Positions 42,201 through 52,694 of a stretch of 64,000 bases of DNA are shown here, one piece after another (position 1 is the first letter of the stretch; every line of letters begins with the position of its first letter). The stretch spans positions 122,547,062 to 122,611,061 of the forward strand of contig NC_083560.1 of assembly GCF_019925205.1 (NCBI RefSeq), written 5' to 3'. A program made the position numbers and the translations under genes. The stretch is from Metopolophium dirhodum. Taxonomy: Eukaryota > Arthropoda > Insecta > Hemiptera > Aphididae. Under the pieces are notes generated by a model. The model was not told the origin of the DNA and did no database searches. It saw only the letters and a program-made list of their open reading frames with translations.

Positions 42201-43640
42201 AAAATCTGTAGAAGGAAAAATATGTATTCCGCGCCGGCAAATCGATTCGTTATGACCGCCGCCGCCGTTGTCCGAGCTGTCCGAACGCGTCTCTCGCGTA
42301 ATAATATTGTATTATAATATACACGTCCTGACAATGACGATGACCAGACACATTTTTCGATCGCGCTTACCATATACAGACGGGCACCCATCATGACGTA
42401 CATGAGAACTATATATTCGGTCGGTGGTCGCGTTGCACTTATATAGGTGCCTACATGTGAGTGTAATAAATATGGTTGGCTGTGCATTTATCGACGAAAA
42501 CGGGGGTCGGCAAACGGTCGTTTAATAATAATAACAGCAATAAACATTTATGTCTTTTTTACGTTCTTCCGCGTATAATGCACGCGTACTGCAGCGACCA
42601 CCGTGCGTACACGACCGTCGCGCCGTCGTTATATTGTAAAGTTAAGGACCGGCAAGAAAGTTTATGGTATCTTCCGCGGGGCTATACAGACAAATGTAAT
42701 AATCGTCGTAAAGGAATGCATAGAAAATATCTCCACCGTCGTATTGATAATAGTACCTATGTATTGTAACCGTTGTGATATCGTCTGTAGAATATAATAA
42801 TATTCTCTACAGGAAAATTAATACAAAATAATGCTGCTACTGGCGGTAACGTGTCGGGCGACACGACGGAAAATGTAAAAGTATATAATAATATAGAACA
42901 ATAATAATTAATGTAATATTATTGTATGTACATCACGCCCGAACCGGATGAGTACGGTGTGTGTGCGATGTCATCGCCGCCGGAAGTGACGGAGATAGTC
43001 AAAAGCTCGGCGGGGGCCGTTGCGCTATTCGTCCGTCGCGTGATATTATATTGTAGAATTAGAAATCTCTACCGACAATAATGACAATAATATTAATAAT
43101 AATATGTGAAAACCCGCGTCACAGTATAATATTAATATCATACAATATGTACTATATAGTGCACGTCACAAACGGCAACAGAGAGATGGGTCGTCGCAAT
43201 GTGCCCAAAACTCCGCTTTGAGATCGTCTCTGCGTTCAGTCGTCGACAGATACATAACGTTATATTATATTGTACACATAGTGTAATATTATCAATTAAC
43301 AATTACGGGTGCAGGGTCTACTGCAGGATTTACAATCCTTGTATACAGAGTATATTGTTATATATATATATATATATTATGTAGGTACCTATATGCAGTA
43401 ATCCGCCGCCGTATATCGACGTTCCGCGTAAATAATATAACAGGCAATGCAGTATAATATGTTTGATATTATATATTATATTATTATATTGTGCACATAA
43501 CAACAATGGTCTATGTGGCGCGAGCACTCTATATAGATGTATATCCGCTTTCTAACCTGATGCACACTATTTTGTCTCGGCGCGTACGATCGTAGGTATT
43601 GTGTACATTTCAGTACCTATATTACTACACAATATATTAT

Positions 43641-43662
43641 ACACTATATTATAATATAGTGT
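43641..43662. repeat. Perfect 22-bp palindrome upstream of ephrin exon
   Basis: ACACTATATTA followed by its exact reverse complement, with no spacer, 318 bp before the first visible ephrin exon. AT-rich palindromes are common here, but this one is perfect and includes GC pairs at both ends. Confidence 0.8.
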
Positions 43663-43980
43663 CATATACAATAGTATGATGTGCGAGCTGAATAGTGAAA
43701 TTGTGGAATTTTGCTAGGTGTCCCGCCATGGTATATATACTCCTCTCCGCTCATCTAAACTCAAATAATTGTACATATAAGTACCTAATAACACATTAAC
43801 AGTACACAATATTTTAAATTTGAAAAAAAATTGTTTTGTAATGAGTAATAAAAGTTTACACTGTGTAAAAAAAAAATATTTATACATTTTGAGATAGTAA
43901 CTGTATAATGCAGAACAATAAATGCGCGAACTGTCAGATAATTGAAAACGTAACTAACCGCTCAAACGATATTGTTTCAG

Positions 43981-44122
43981 ATTCCGGATAGACAACACGG
44001 ACCACATAATCGACGTGAACAAAGGAAACCAGCCTTTCGAATACGACCAAGTGAACATCGTGTGTCCCGTGTACGCACCGGGCACGCACGAGTCGGATGC
44101 CGAAAAGTATATCATTTACAAC
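43981..44122 (+). CDS. Ephrin: Ephrin exon: N-terminal strands of receptor-binding domain
   Basis: The acceptor is a pyrimidine-flanked TTTCAG ending at 43980 and the donor is GTGAGTAC from 44123. The first base finishes a split codon, so the upstream intron is phase 2; the downstream intron is phase 0. Translation from 43982 begins FRIDNTDHII and contains the first disulphide cysteine in NIVCPVY. It ends YIIYN, whose Asn starts an N-V-S sequon completed by the next exon. There is no ATG or signal peptide, so this is not the first coding exon. It is by far the most conserved-looking block for an insect ephrin. Confidence 0.95.
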
Positions 44123-47100
44123 GTGAGTACCTATATATATTATCATTTATACCTCTTTAATATAATACCTCTTCCTAGACAATACATTATATATTCTATA
44201 ATCGTCTTTCTACAAATGCGTCCGATATAAAATAATACAATACCTAGATCTGCCCATCCCGTTTTCACCGCGGAAGTGGCGTGACAGCGTGTACCTTGCT
44301 GCAGTTTATCCCGCGTGCAGTATGTTTCCCAATCACAAAAATGATCACGTTTCATCCGGCTCGGGCGCGGGTTATATATATTAGGTAATAATATGTAGTA
44401 AGATGCACATATCAAAACTGGGCAGGGAGGAGATTTTTCAAATTAATTCGTACGTATAGTATATACATGAGCATTATACGAGAGGGCGTCGTACAATCGC
44501 ACTATATAGAGTCGAGAAAGTTTTACCCCGGTCATATCACGGATACGCACCGTTTCGTAGTACATTGTAGTTGTGGTAATAGCACGCCTGTATAATATAT
44601 GATATTATACCTACCAATATTATATTATACTCTATTATTATTTATTTATTTCCACTGCAGCGGCGGACAATAGGACCATTGTCTGCGGCCGCCAAGACGA
44701 CCTTTAACTCGGTCGATTTCAACGACTCTTATTAACGCGGCGTGTGATGGTAGTGGAAGGTTTAGGGCGATGGGGGTGGTGGTGGTGGTGTGATTTGGTA
44801 CAGGAGGTGCTGCAGGTGGTAGCGGTCGAGAGATAAGACAGTGAGGCACTGCACGCTGCTGGCGCGTCAGCCGAGTGGTAAATTTGGCATTAATAGCAGC
44901 GGCGTTCGTCGCCGCCGAGGCGCATATAACTTTTCGGCCTTTTCAAACTCCCGACTAATTGACGGCGGCCACCGACTTTATTGTTGTAGCACAATGCTGC
45001 CGCTATATACCACGGCCGATTTACAAGTTTTTGTTTGCCATCGTCGGTGGAGAATTTCAGCACTGATGAGCTCTCTCTCTCTCTCCCTCTCTCTCTGTCT
45101 ATCACTCCGTCTCTATTCCTCTTTCTCTATCAAAAACGCCATTGCAATATATATACGACCCCTATAATATAATATAATATTATTCGGTACACTCGAAAAA
45201 GCTGCATCGTCCAACAAAACACCGAAGTACAATGGCGGAAGCGCCTCGACGAAATTCGTTTCAAAACCAGAAATCGTAGTCGGTAAATGAGATTTGAACT
45301 CGTTTGCCAAAAAAAAAAATTCGTACAAAAAAACAAGAAAACCCTCTACACATCTATCTATAATACCTATATGTCCTCTAATAAAACGTTTTCCTGTCAA
45401 ATGTATTGTTATATCAATCTTCTAAGACGCATCTCAGATTATACTGCAGCAAAATATTTTTAATTCTAAAACGGTTACATTTTTCGTTTCCAGGTGTCCA
45501 AGGAGGAATACGATATGTGCCGAATCACTAATCCCAATCCGAGGATCATAGCGTACTGTGACAAGCCGTACAAACTTATGTACGTCACCATAACGTTCCG
45601 GTCGTTCACGCCTCAGCCCGGTGGACTCGAATTTCAGCCGGGACAAGACTACTATTTCATTTGTGAGTATATAACCTGCTATATATTATAATACGCGCAT
45701 CCGTCTAATAAAATATCCACGTTTAGGTACGCCGTAAACGTACAATGCATATAATACGCGAACCGGCTAAAACGATATACGCATATATATATATACGCGT
45801 TGTTATTCTTAAAAGCTTTAACTCGTCGTAAAAAAATGAGATCCGGGGATGATGGCGATAAACTCGTCGACGCGTAATGACGCCGCAAAGGGGGCTGGTG
45901 CCATCGTTTTATTACCGGCCGACAGAATATCATAACAATATATTATATGGCGAATCAATATATGGCGGCCGTTTTCGAGTTCCGTTCTGCGAGATGAACG
46001 GCACCGCTCGTCGTCCGGTTATTGGGGCGTGTCGTTTTTTTAAAAAAAAATTGTATCATTACACCGCGAGAGTGAAGTTTTGCACGTCCCGAAATCAGAT
46101 CATATCTGAATTTAACGAGAATCGACTCGGTATCGAAATTTTTCTGATAAAACATGTTCACGAACTTCCGTGTACCTTCCATAGGTACTATAATATTATT
46201 ATATAATAAACACAATTGCTGATATGCCGAAACATCGTTCAAAGTCAAGAACTCGTCAACGTGATATTTTTCTTTCATAACGTTTTTCATCAAGTTTGAG
46301 TCCACGTCTCAAATTAATACAATTTTGGTTCACTCCCTAAACTAATATACCGACTGACACCAACGTTTTACCGTAGAAGTACCAGTTAGTCGATTGTAAT
46401 ACGACCACTAAAACATATATCTATATATTACAGTATAGAATGTAACCCTCGAGTGCATTAGCTGTATATGGAACAATCTCGTTTGCATTACGATAACTGC
46501 AATTTTTAGTGCTTTGAAAATATACGAAATAGTTATATATAGGTTCACTTTAAAATTTAAAATAAATAATTTCGAAATTATAGAACCGTTTATTATTTTA
46601 TGATACACATCGATAAAAATACTGTGACTATTGCGCAGGTGGACGAATAAATCGCATACATACACTGTTTACATCGTTGAAATTTACCATTATTGTAATA
46701 AAAATTTCGTACGTATTTTCTTGCAGCCACTTCGTCCAAGGACGACATCCACCGCAGAATTGGCGGCCGCTGCTCCACAAACAACATGAAAGTCGTGTTC
46801 AAGGTGTGCTGCAGACCAGAAGACCAACAGAACAACCAGAGTGAGTACCCTGCAAATATCTACCCAATGTTATTATATCCCGACTCGCACACAGCTCGTT
46901 GTTTTATTTGTAAAATCGCGCAGGCTTGTTGAAATCCGTCTATGTACCTAACTACTTATACGGTTCACAAAACCGACGGTGATATTGTATAATTAAATTA
47001 TTAATTATTACTGCAGACCCGATGGTTATTGTTATTTTAATATATCTTGTCATTGCAGCCGCTCGTTTAGTCGTACTTGCATTACATATAATATATATAA

Positions 47101-47834
47101 ATATAGGTACATCATTGTAATTATTATACCATGTCAAATTTACGATGAACGTTCGCTTTTCGCAGACTTAGCTCCTCGACCAACGCAGAACGCCGGAAAC
47201 CCTCAGCGGCTACCATTCCCGGGCAGCACGCACGGATATCCGGCCCGACCGCCGTCAGTGTATGCGTCGTCCACACAACAGCCATCGTTGGCCGGCAAGC
47301 AACCTCCGTTCGGCGCCACCGGACCGTCCGTGAACAACAACAAGCCGTCACACAAAAAATCATGTGAGTATATTTTGATTATGACACGCATCCCTTTGAG
47401 ACAGGACGTGTCGCGGACTCGGGACGAAAGAGGGTTCTGTCACGATATTGTTTGAGATATTTCAGTCGAGAATGACGTGAGGGGGAAATCCGTGCCGACC
47501 GGAAACGTGTGCGCTTTTAGATTAATATTATTGTGGTTAGAACCAAACCCCATTTTGTCGTACGAGTCCGCGATAACACCTTTCAAAATATTTTTTTGCG
47601 ACGTCTCGAAAAACGTATTCTAAAAAAAAAAAAATTGTTCAAAAATTTTACCATCGCGTTTTTGCTCGTTTGCCCGCAGCCGAATACGACAAGCATCCCA
47701 ACGAAGTGGTCAAGAACGAAGAGCTCACGTACAACGGTGCCGGTGCGATTGCCGCCAGCATGTCTGCGAAGGCGTTGGCGATTCTAGTCCTCGTGGCCAT
47801 CGCCGCAGTCGATCGGTTGATTTTATATCGATAG
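43981..47834 (+). CDS. Ephrin: Ephrin (Eph receptor ligand), five 3' exons; 5' end missing
   Basis: Five exons (43981-44122, 45494-45662, 46727-46840, 47166-47363, 47680-47834) join without a frame break into 258 residues and a TAG stop. The first base completes a codon begun in an unseen upstream exon, so the signal peptide and first beta strand are missing. Residues 1-107 or so form the cupredoxin-like ephrin receptor-binding domain: FRIDNTDHIIDVN at the start, four disulphide-type cysteines (IVCP, DMCRI, AYCDKP, GRCS), and a G-H receptor-binding loop FTPQPGGLEF followed by DYYFI. An NVS glycosylation sequon spans the first junction. A Pro/Gln/Asn-rich stalk of about 75 residues follows, then a short hydrophobic C-terminus. 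Known of the family: ephrins are cell-surface ligands of Eph receptor tyrosine kinases in contact-dependent axon guidance. Inferred: the tail (ALAILVLVAIAAV, ending LILYR) is a GPI signal, as there is no cytoplasmic domain or PDZ-binding end. The domain is recognised with high confidence; the anchor type is less sure. Confidence 0.96.
44123..45493 (+). other. Ephrin intron (1.37 kb)
   Basis: GT-AG intron, phase 0, with donor GTGAGT and acceptor TTTCCAG. It contains a GGT tract near 44774-44790, a CT tract at 45070-45097 and AT-rich stretches. Short open frames on both strands (for example 44841-45167 +) show no recognisable domain. Confidence 0.93.
45070..45097. repeat. (CT)n microsatellite in ephrin intron
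   Basis: CT dinucleotides with a CCC and a GT interruption, within the 1.37-kb ephrin intron. Confidence 0.9.
45494..45662 (+). CDS. Ephrin: Ephrin exon: core of receptor-binding domain with G-H loop
   Basis: The acceptor TTTCCAG ends at 45493 and the donor GTGAGTAT starts at 45663. The 169-nt exon leaves one base for the next codon (phase 1). It encodes VSKEEYDMCRI, the AYCDKP cysteine, the strand LMYVTITF and the loop FTPQPGGLEF that inserts into the Eph receptor channel in known ephrin structures, then DYYFI. Two of the four domain cysteines are here. The preceding intron is 1,371 bp and contains the CT-rich tract at 45070-45097 and a GGT tract at 44774-44790. Confidence 0.96.
45663..46726 (+). 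other. Ephrin intron (1.06 kb)
   Basis: GT-AG intron, phase 1. Open frames inside it on both strands (about 45877-46206 + and 45955-46305 -) overlap each other, lack recognisable motifs and lie between two in-frame coding exons, so I treat them as noncoding. Confidence 0.92.
46727..46840 (+). CDS. Ephrin: Ephrin exon: last strands of receptor-binding domain
   Basis: The acceptor TTGCAG ends at 46726 and the donor GTGAGTAC starts at 46841. The exon is 114 nt with phase 1 introns on both sides. It encodes STSSKDD, RRIGGRC with the fourth disulphide cysteine, then STNNMKVVFKVCC, the closing beta strand, and the start of a polar linker (RPEDQQNNQ). Although symmetric, skipping it would remove a disulphide and a strand, so it is unlikely to be a functional cassette exon. 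The preceding intron is 1,064 bp. Confidence 0.95.
46841..47165 (+). other. Ephrin intron (325 bp)
   Basis: Short GT-AG intron, phase 1, AT-rich, between the end of the receptor-binding domain and the stalk exon. Confidence 0.92.
47166..47363 (+). CDS. Ephrin: Ephrin exon: Pro/Gln/Asn-rich extracellular stalk
   Basis: The acceptor TTTTCGCAG ends at 47165 and the donor GTGAGTAT starts at 47364. The exon is 198 nt (66 codons) with phase 1 introns on both sides, and its introns are short (325 and 316 bp). The translation is disordered-looking, with about 13 prolines and runs such as RPPSVYASSTQQP and VNNNKPSHKK; it has no cysteine and no hydrophobic segment. It is the spacer between the folded domain and the membrane. 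As a symmetric exon it could be skipped without a frameshift, giving a ligand with a much shorter stalk. Confidence 0.93.
47364..47679 (+). other. Ephrin intron (316 bp)
   Basis: Short GT-AG intron, phase 1, between the stalk exon and the anchor exon. A 12-bp A run near 47621-47633 precedes a T-rich acceptor region. Confidence 0.92.
47680..47834 (+). CDS. Ephrin: Ephrin last coding exon: membrane-anchoring C-terminus
   Basis: The acceptor TGCCCGCAG ends at 47679. After one base carried over, the frame reads SEYDKHPNEVVKNEELTYNG, a small-residue segment (AGAIAASMSA), a hydrophobic run ALAILVLVAIAAV, then DRLILYR and a TAG stop at 47832-47834. Small residues ahead of a terminal hydrophobic run fit a GPI-attachment signal, with the omega site plausibly within NGAGAIAAS. 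The alternative is a single membrane span with almost no cytoplasmic tail. No B-type tyrosine-rich tail is present. Confidence 0.93.
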
Positions 47835-48028
47835 GCTGTCACCAGAGTATAGCCGGAGTTTCGCCGGATCCCCTACCCCCCTCATCAACCCTCCCCGGCA
47901 AACGTATATAATAATATTATGCGACATATTATTACATTATTGACGACACACTGTGTATATACCTACCTAAATGGTGTTTTTATTTTACTATATATATAAT
48001 AATATAATTATTATTATTATTAAACTCT

Positions 48029-48036
48029 TGTAAATA
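48029..48036 (+). promoter_or_regulatory. Pumilio-type motif TGTAAATA in putative 3' UTR
   Basis: Exact match to the Pumilio consensus TGTANATA, about 195 bp after the ephrin stop on the sense strand. Two further matches (TGTACATA) lie at 48276-48283 and 49388-49395. The AT-rich context makes chance matches likely. Confidence 0.35.
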
Positions 48037-48142
48037 TATATAAAATATACATGTATATGTATATATATACATATATATATATATAATATTATAAACAAAC
48101 ACCTCCGATAATAACGATAATGATAATCCTCCCCTCCCCTGA

Positions 48143-48275
48143 GTAATTATTATTATTATAATTATTATCAATATTATTATTATCTATTATTATTATTATT
48201 ATTATTATATTATTATTATTATTATTATATATTATTATTATTATTATTATTATGATCATTATTACTATTATTATT
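48143..48275. repeat. (TTA)n tract, about 130 bp, after ephrin stop
   Basis: The longest trinucleotide tract in the window, interrupted by ATCAAT, TATCT, ATAT and GATCA. It lies 0.3 kb after the ephrin stop, in the putative 3' UTR, and would be transcribed as UUA repeats. Confidence 0.95.
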
Positions 48276-48319
48276 TGTACATAACAATTATATACGCATG
48301 TATAACGTAGGAAAACGAG

Positions 48320-48340
48320 TATATATATATATATATATAT
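48320..48340. repeat. (AT)n microsatellite
   Basis: Uninterrupted TA dinucleotides in the putative 3' UTR. Confidence 0.95.
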
Positions 48341-49482
48341 ACACGATAATTTTATTCAGACGAATAATCGAGAACAATGTTTAATTTTTTTTATTTTTAC
48401 CGTATCGTATCACTTTAGACAGTTCGAAAAATCTCCGGACCTCGAGATTTTTTTTCGAAAACCCTCTTAACGTATTATTAGTATTATTATTATTATTAAT
48501 TGTATAGTTTGCCATAATAACATAATAACATAACAAAACGTATGTATATGGTGGCAGCGGCGGTATTGCTATATATTGTGCGCAGTGAATTTTGAAAAAT
48601 TGTATCATATGACGCGGTCTTCTCTCGCCATCTCGAATACGGCCAAGTGCCATTTTACCGGTTCCACAATATTGTTTGCGATACTTTAAACGACCATCGT
48701 GTTAGGTATCGCCGCCGTCGCCATTCCATATAATTTATTTAATATTATTATATCGTATACCTACGATCGATATAATAATCAATTAATACACTCTCTTCAT
48801 TATGTAATATAATTATTATAATATGTCTATAATATGTTTTATAGAAAACTAAAAATGTGAAATTATTAGGGTACCTATAAATATATATGTGTGTGTGTGT
48901 GAGTGCGCGCGCGTGCGCATGCCTGCGCGTGTGTTTAATATTATATATTCTCGTTCTAATCGGCTATATATTTGTAATTTAATTTCTGTGATCGTTAATT
49001 TTTAAAACATTATAATATTACTATTATAGACACTTTGACCATAATCTATATAAATTTAGTTTCTTTTATAATATTATATTATATAGTATATACGACGAGA
49101 AACAGTATATATATACGTATACATACCTATTTATCTTTGGTTGCGTACGAGTGCGAGAAATATCATGCACACACGATATACTTATATTATAACATTTTTT
49201 TATTCTTTCCATCCGTTATCTAATTTATTTTTATTTTTTGTCATCACTTCATAGTATTATAATAATGTATATGTATTTTTTTTTTTTAACGTTTCTATTA
49301 CGTTTGTGTGAAAATAGTTTTATATATAAATATAAATAAATATATAATAATATAATGGAAAAATATTATTTTGTAAAATCGTATATTGTGTACATATATA
49401 TTATAATAATGATATTAACTATACATAATAATATATTATATAACGTGTATTTCATGTCACTGTATTAGGTACACGCGCATTC

Positions 49483-49488
49483 AATAAA
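49483..49488 (+). promoter_or_regulatory. Candidate polyadenylation signal AATAAA (proximal)
   Basis: AATAAA within TTCAATAAAATAGTTTGT, about 1.65 kb after the ephrin stop and followed by a T/G-containing stretch. Such hexamers are frequent in AT-rich DNA, so this is only a candidate. Confidence 0.4.
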
Positions 49489-50145
49489 ATAGTTTGTATT
49501 ATATTATTATCATAATATTACCTATGTAACACGTATTAATATGTTATTACGATTTAAGGACAATATTGTACTCGAACGAAATTCGTAATATATATATGTA
49601 TAAAACTGTACTTAGCTGCCCCTCTCACTCCCGTAATAATAATAGTAAATAATATTATTGTAATAGCCGGTATATCCGCGACTACGGCCCCGCCGCCGCC
49701 GCCGCCACTGATTTATTTTTTTCCAAAACTCGGCGCACCACCACACCTTGCGCATTTCGATTCCCGAACATCGGTCATTAATAATCTATTATTGATAGAA
49801 AATAATATATTACTGTACTTTCGGCAGCCGTCCGGTGTGCGCCCGAAGCGAATATTTCGCAAACGCTCCGAAGGAATGTGTCTCCACAACGAACGGTGTT
49901 CGTATTATATTTTTGCCGTATTGAATTCATCCGCGCGGACTGCCATGAATTGCTATAACATTACAATAATAATATATTATAATAATATTATGCCGAGCGA
50001 CGTGAGCTGCGCAGCGTTAGACGTATAGGCACCCAAAACATTTGCCGTGGCGGCGTTGTAAAAACGATATTGAAAAAAAAAAATTCTATTTAGTTCTAAT
50101 GAAATGCTTTAATAATTATATTAACGATATGGTATATCTCTTTTA

Positions 50146-50148
<3 letters not shown>

Positions 50149-50174
<26 letters not shown>
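50149..50174. repeat. (AT)n microsatellite
   Basis: Uninterrupted AT dinucleotides. Confidence 0.95.
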
Positions 50175-50176
<2 letters not shown>

Positions 50177-50351
50177 CAAAAACAAAAAAAAAAAAATAAT
50201 AAAAAAAATATGATAATCGTTTAATATTCAATTTGTATAGTGTGTAATGTTAGGTGTTTTCTTTTGTACTGTTTCTTTTCCGTCGAACGGACGGACGAAT
50301 AATAAGCTGTATTATTATTATTATTAGGTACCGTGTACGTCGACAACTCAG

Positions 50352-50371
50352 TATATATATATATATATATA
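50352..50371. repeat. (TA)n microsatellite
   Basis: Uninterrupted TA dinucleotides. Confidence 0.95.
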
Positions 50372-51089
50372 CACTGTACAATACATTATAATATTTTGGT
50401 GTCGTCGGTGAAACATGTTTGTACTCGTATTACCCGTCGGACCATCGATTTATTATTATAATAATATCATTATTTATTATATATTACGATTATTATATTT
50501 TGTACATTTTCGATTTACTCGAACGTCGTGTTCTAAGCTCTGTACACCGCTGACGAACGAAAACCATAACATAACACTCGTCTTCTCCACACATCGCCGA
50601 ACCCCCCCGACCCCCACGCTCCCATATGTTCAGCCAGTAATATTGTTCCATTAATTTTATTTTCCGTCTTAAATTTGTCTCTTTTTTTGTTTTTTTTTAT
50701 ATACACATCTACTACCCGTGTATAATAATAATTTTTGTTATTATTATATTAACGTAGTACGCTCGACACACGACGACATAATATTCGTGTATTTAACTAA
50801 TATCTCGTATTATATAGTCGGTGTGAAAATTTTTTTATTATTTAGGCGTATTTTTTATGTGTTCAAGTTCCTATGTTTCAATGCAACTTAAATTAAAAGA
50901 AAAAAGTACAAACGAGAGAAAAAAACGTTTTTAAATTTCTAAAAATAAACTATTAACTAAAATTTACAAACAACTATAATATTATCATTATTATATCGCC
51001 GCGTAATCACCTGTTGTGTTTTAAAATGAAAAAACTGGCTGAATGTTCGAACAATTACGATTTAAGTATAACTTCAAACCTGTATGTTT

Positions 51090-51095
51090 AATAAA
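51090..51095 (+). promoter_or_regulatory. Candidate polyadenylation signal AATAAA (distal 1)
   Basis: AATAAA in GTTTAATAAAATATTTACAG, about 3.25 kb after the ephrin stop. T-rich tracts follow at 51140-51211. Confidence 0.3.
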
Positions 51096-51258
51096 ATATT
51101 TACAGGATAATATTATAATAATAGTAAGACGCCGTGTGTTTATTTAATTTTTTTTTTTATTTATTGTATTCTTTTTAAAATTATTTTTATTTTATTTTTT
51201 TTTTTTTTTTTGTGTGTAGTTTGTTAGGATTGAAATACGTTAATATTAGTTGGTATTT

Positions 51259-51312
51259 ATATATATATATATGCATTATGTATGTATGTATGTGTATATA
51301 TATATATATATA
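51259..51312. repeat. (TA)n/(TGTA)n compound microsatellite
   Basis: TA dinucleotides, then TATG tetranucleotides, then TA again. Confidence 0.9.
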
Positions 51313-51379
51313 AAATACACAACAATATAAAATGTATATACGTCCTTCAATTTATTGCCATATACCCGCTGTATAAATG

Positions 51380-51385
51380 AATAAA
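51380..51385 (+). promoter_or_regulatory. Candidate polyadenylation signal AATAAA (distal 2)
   Basis: AATAAA followed at once by TGTCAAAAAAAAAT and then a second AATAAA near 51406. A downstream GT-containing segment is present around 51475-51500. A plausible distal end for a long ephrin transcript. Confidence 0.35.
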
Positions 51386-52210
51386 TGTCAAAAAAAAATA
51401 ATAATAATAAACGTGTATTAGCTTAGAATTACCTATGTATGAATTTAGAACAGGGCACTTAATACTTAGAACTGATGTGTACTCCTATTTGTGCTGTATG
51501 TACCAGTTAAATATAAGGTTTATGATAATAATGAGTCGTGTTTTTTATTATGCACTCGCCGAGTGATGGTGTTACCTACCTACGTTTTGACGTACCTTCC
51601 TGCTACCTACTAGTAGACCGACGATCCTGTACCGCACGGGCAAATGTTAAAGCTCCGATTATCCTTTTGGTTTTCAACCACCGCCTGGTAAAAACGGGTA
51701 ACAAAAAGGTCGACTGCATACTCACGGTCTCGGTTATTTTTCAAGTCTTCCGATACAAATCACTAAGACACGCCGGCAGAACTGTATTAAAAAAGCGGTC
51801 TTAATAAACTATTGTAAGATCAAAAAATCAATGATCTGAAAAGAAAATAAGTAGGCACATATTAGAAATTATGCTTCAAAAAATATAAAATAATGAAATA
51901 CGTATATTATTAACAAAATATTAATGAATACGTGTAGGTATACGTACATATAGCTTATACTATTTTAAAATAAATGAGCACATCGTTAAATATAATCATC
52001 ATACTTTTTTCACAGATTTATACTTAAGTATATTATTACGATTTTGTATACTTATTAACAAGTGTGTTCGTAATTTTTTAATAAAATTAAAACATTTTTA
52101 GTGGATAATGAGAAGCACAGCTTCTGGGATGTAATGTTAAATTATTCTCAAAACAAAAATTGTAAGCCTAGTTTATAAAATTCAGGGTTGAGTGAACAAT
52201 CACCCCCATA

Positions 52211-52232
52211 TTATATAATTATAATTATATAA
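52211..52232. repeat. Perfect 22-bp AT palindrome
   Basis: TTATATAATTA followed by its exact reverse complement. All A/T, so a chance origin is plausible. Confidence 0.8.
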
Positions 52233-52694
52233 TCGACCGAATACGCGCTGCTGTCGCTGTCGGCAGAGCAAAAGTCGTTACGTAATTATAATCGGTTGTT
52301 TTTATTAATTGTTTGCACATGCACAAATAAAATTATCAAGTTTCTGATGTATTTGTAAGTTCGGTAAAAATATAAAACAAAATTGGGTACCTATAACCGA
52401 CTATTAACCCCTCGTGAGCACACAAAAAATTGATGTAAAAACACTAAAAATCAGGACTTTCAAACATTATAATAACGTTATATTTGACAAAAAACGATTG
52501 AAATTTGTAAATGCGATAATCCAAAATAATTGAAAAACTACAAAACAAAACATAAAGATCAACAAAATATATTATATATCATTAAACAAAACATAACGCA
52601 AAAAAAATGGATTATATTATATTCCGTATCCGGGCCATTACCTACCCGCAATAGTTATTATTTTTAAATTTAATAGGTATTAACACTATTTTAA

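Larger units (their letters stand above)
33465..43980. other. Noncoding DNA upstream of visible ephrin exons
   Basis: No exon with an in-frame signal peptide, or with the tryptophan-asparagine start typical of ephrin domains, was found by eye. Contents: the longest CA microsatellite in the window (36448-36490), TTA tracts, C runs, a CTG tract (38082-38100) and GC-rich patches at 39.88-40.5 and 42.9-43.03 kb. Because the next exon starts in mid-codon, at least the part nearest 43980 is intron. Confidence 0.6.
47835..51530 (+). other. Probable long AT-rich 3' UTR of ephrin
   Basis: Directly downstream of the stop are about 3.7 kb without a recognisable coding sequence. The DNA is extremely A/T-rich with U-rich and UUA-type tracts. 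It holds at least three TGTANATA Pumilio-type motifs (48029-48036, 48276-48283, 49388-49395) and candidate polyadenylation signals at 49483-49488, 51090-51095 and 51380-51385. Assignment as UTR is an inference; the true cleavage site cannot be fixed from sequence alone, and the proximal AATAAA near 49.48 kb would give a UTR of about 1.65 kb. Confidence 0.5.

Noticed and set aside
42968..43080. ATG frame of 37 codons in a GC-rich patch with an ETS-like CCGGAAGTGACG, considered as ephrin exon 1
   Set aside because: No typical signal peptide and no link to the ephrin domain; no phase 2 donor found.
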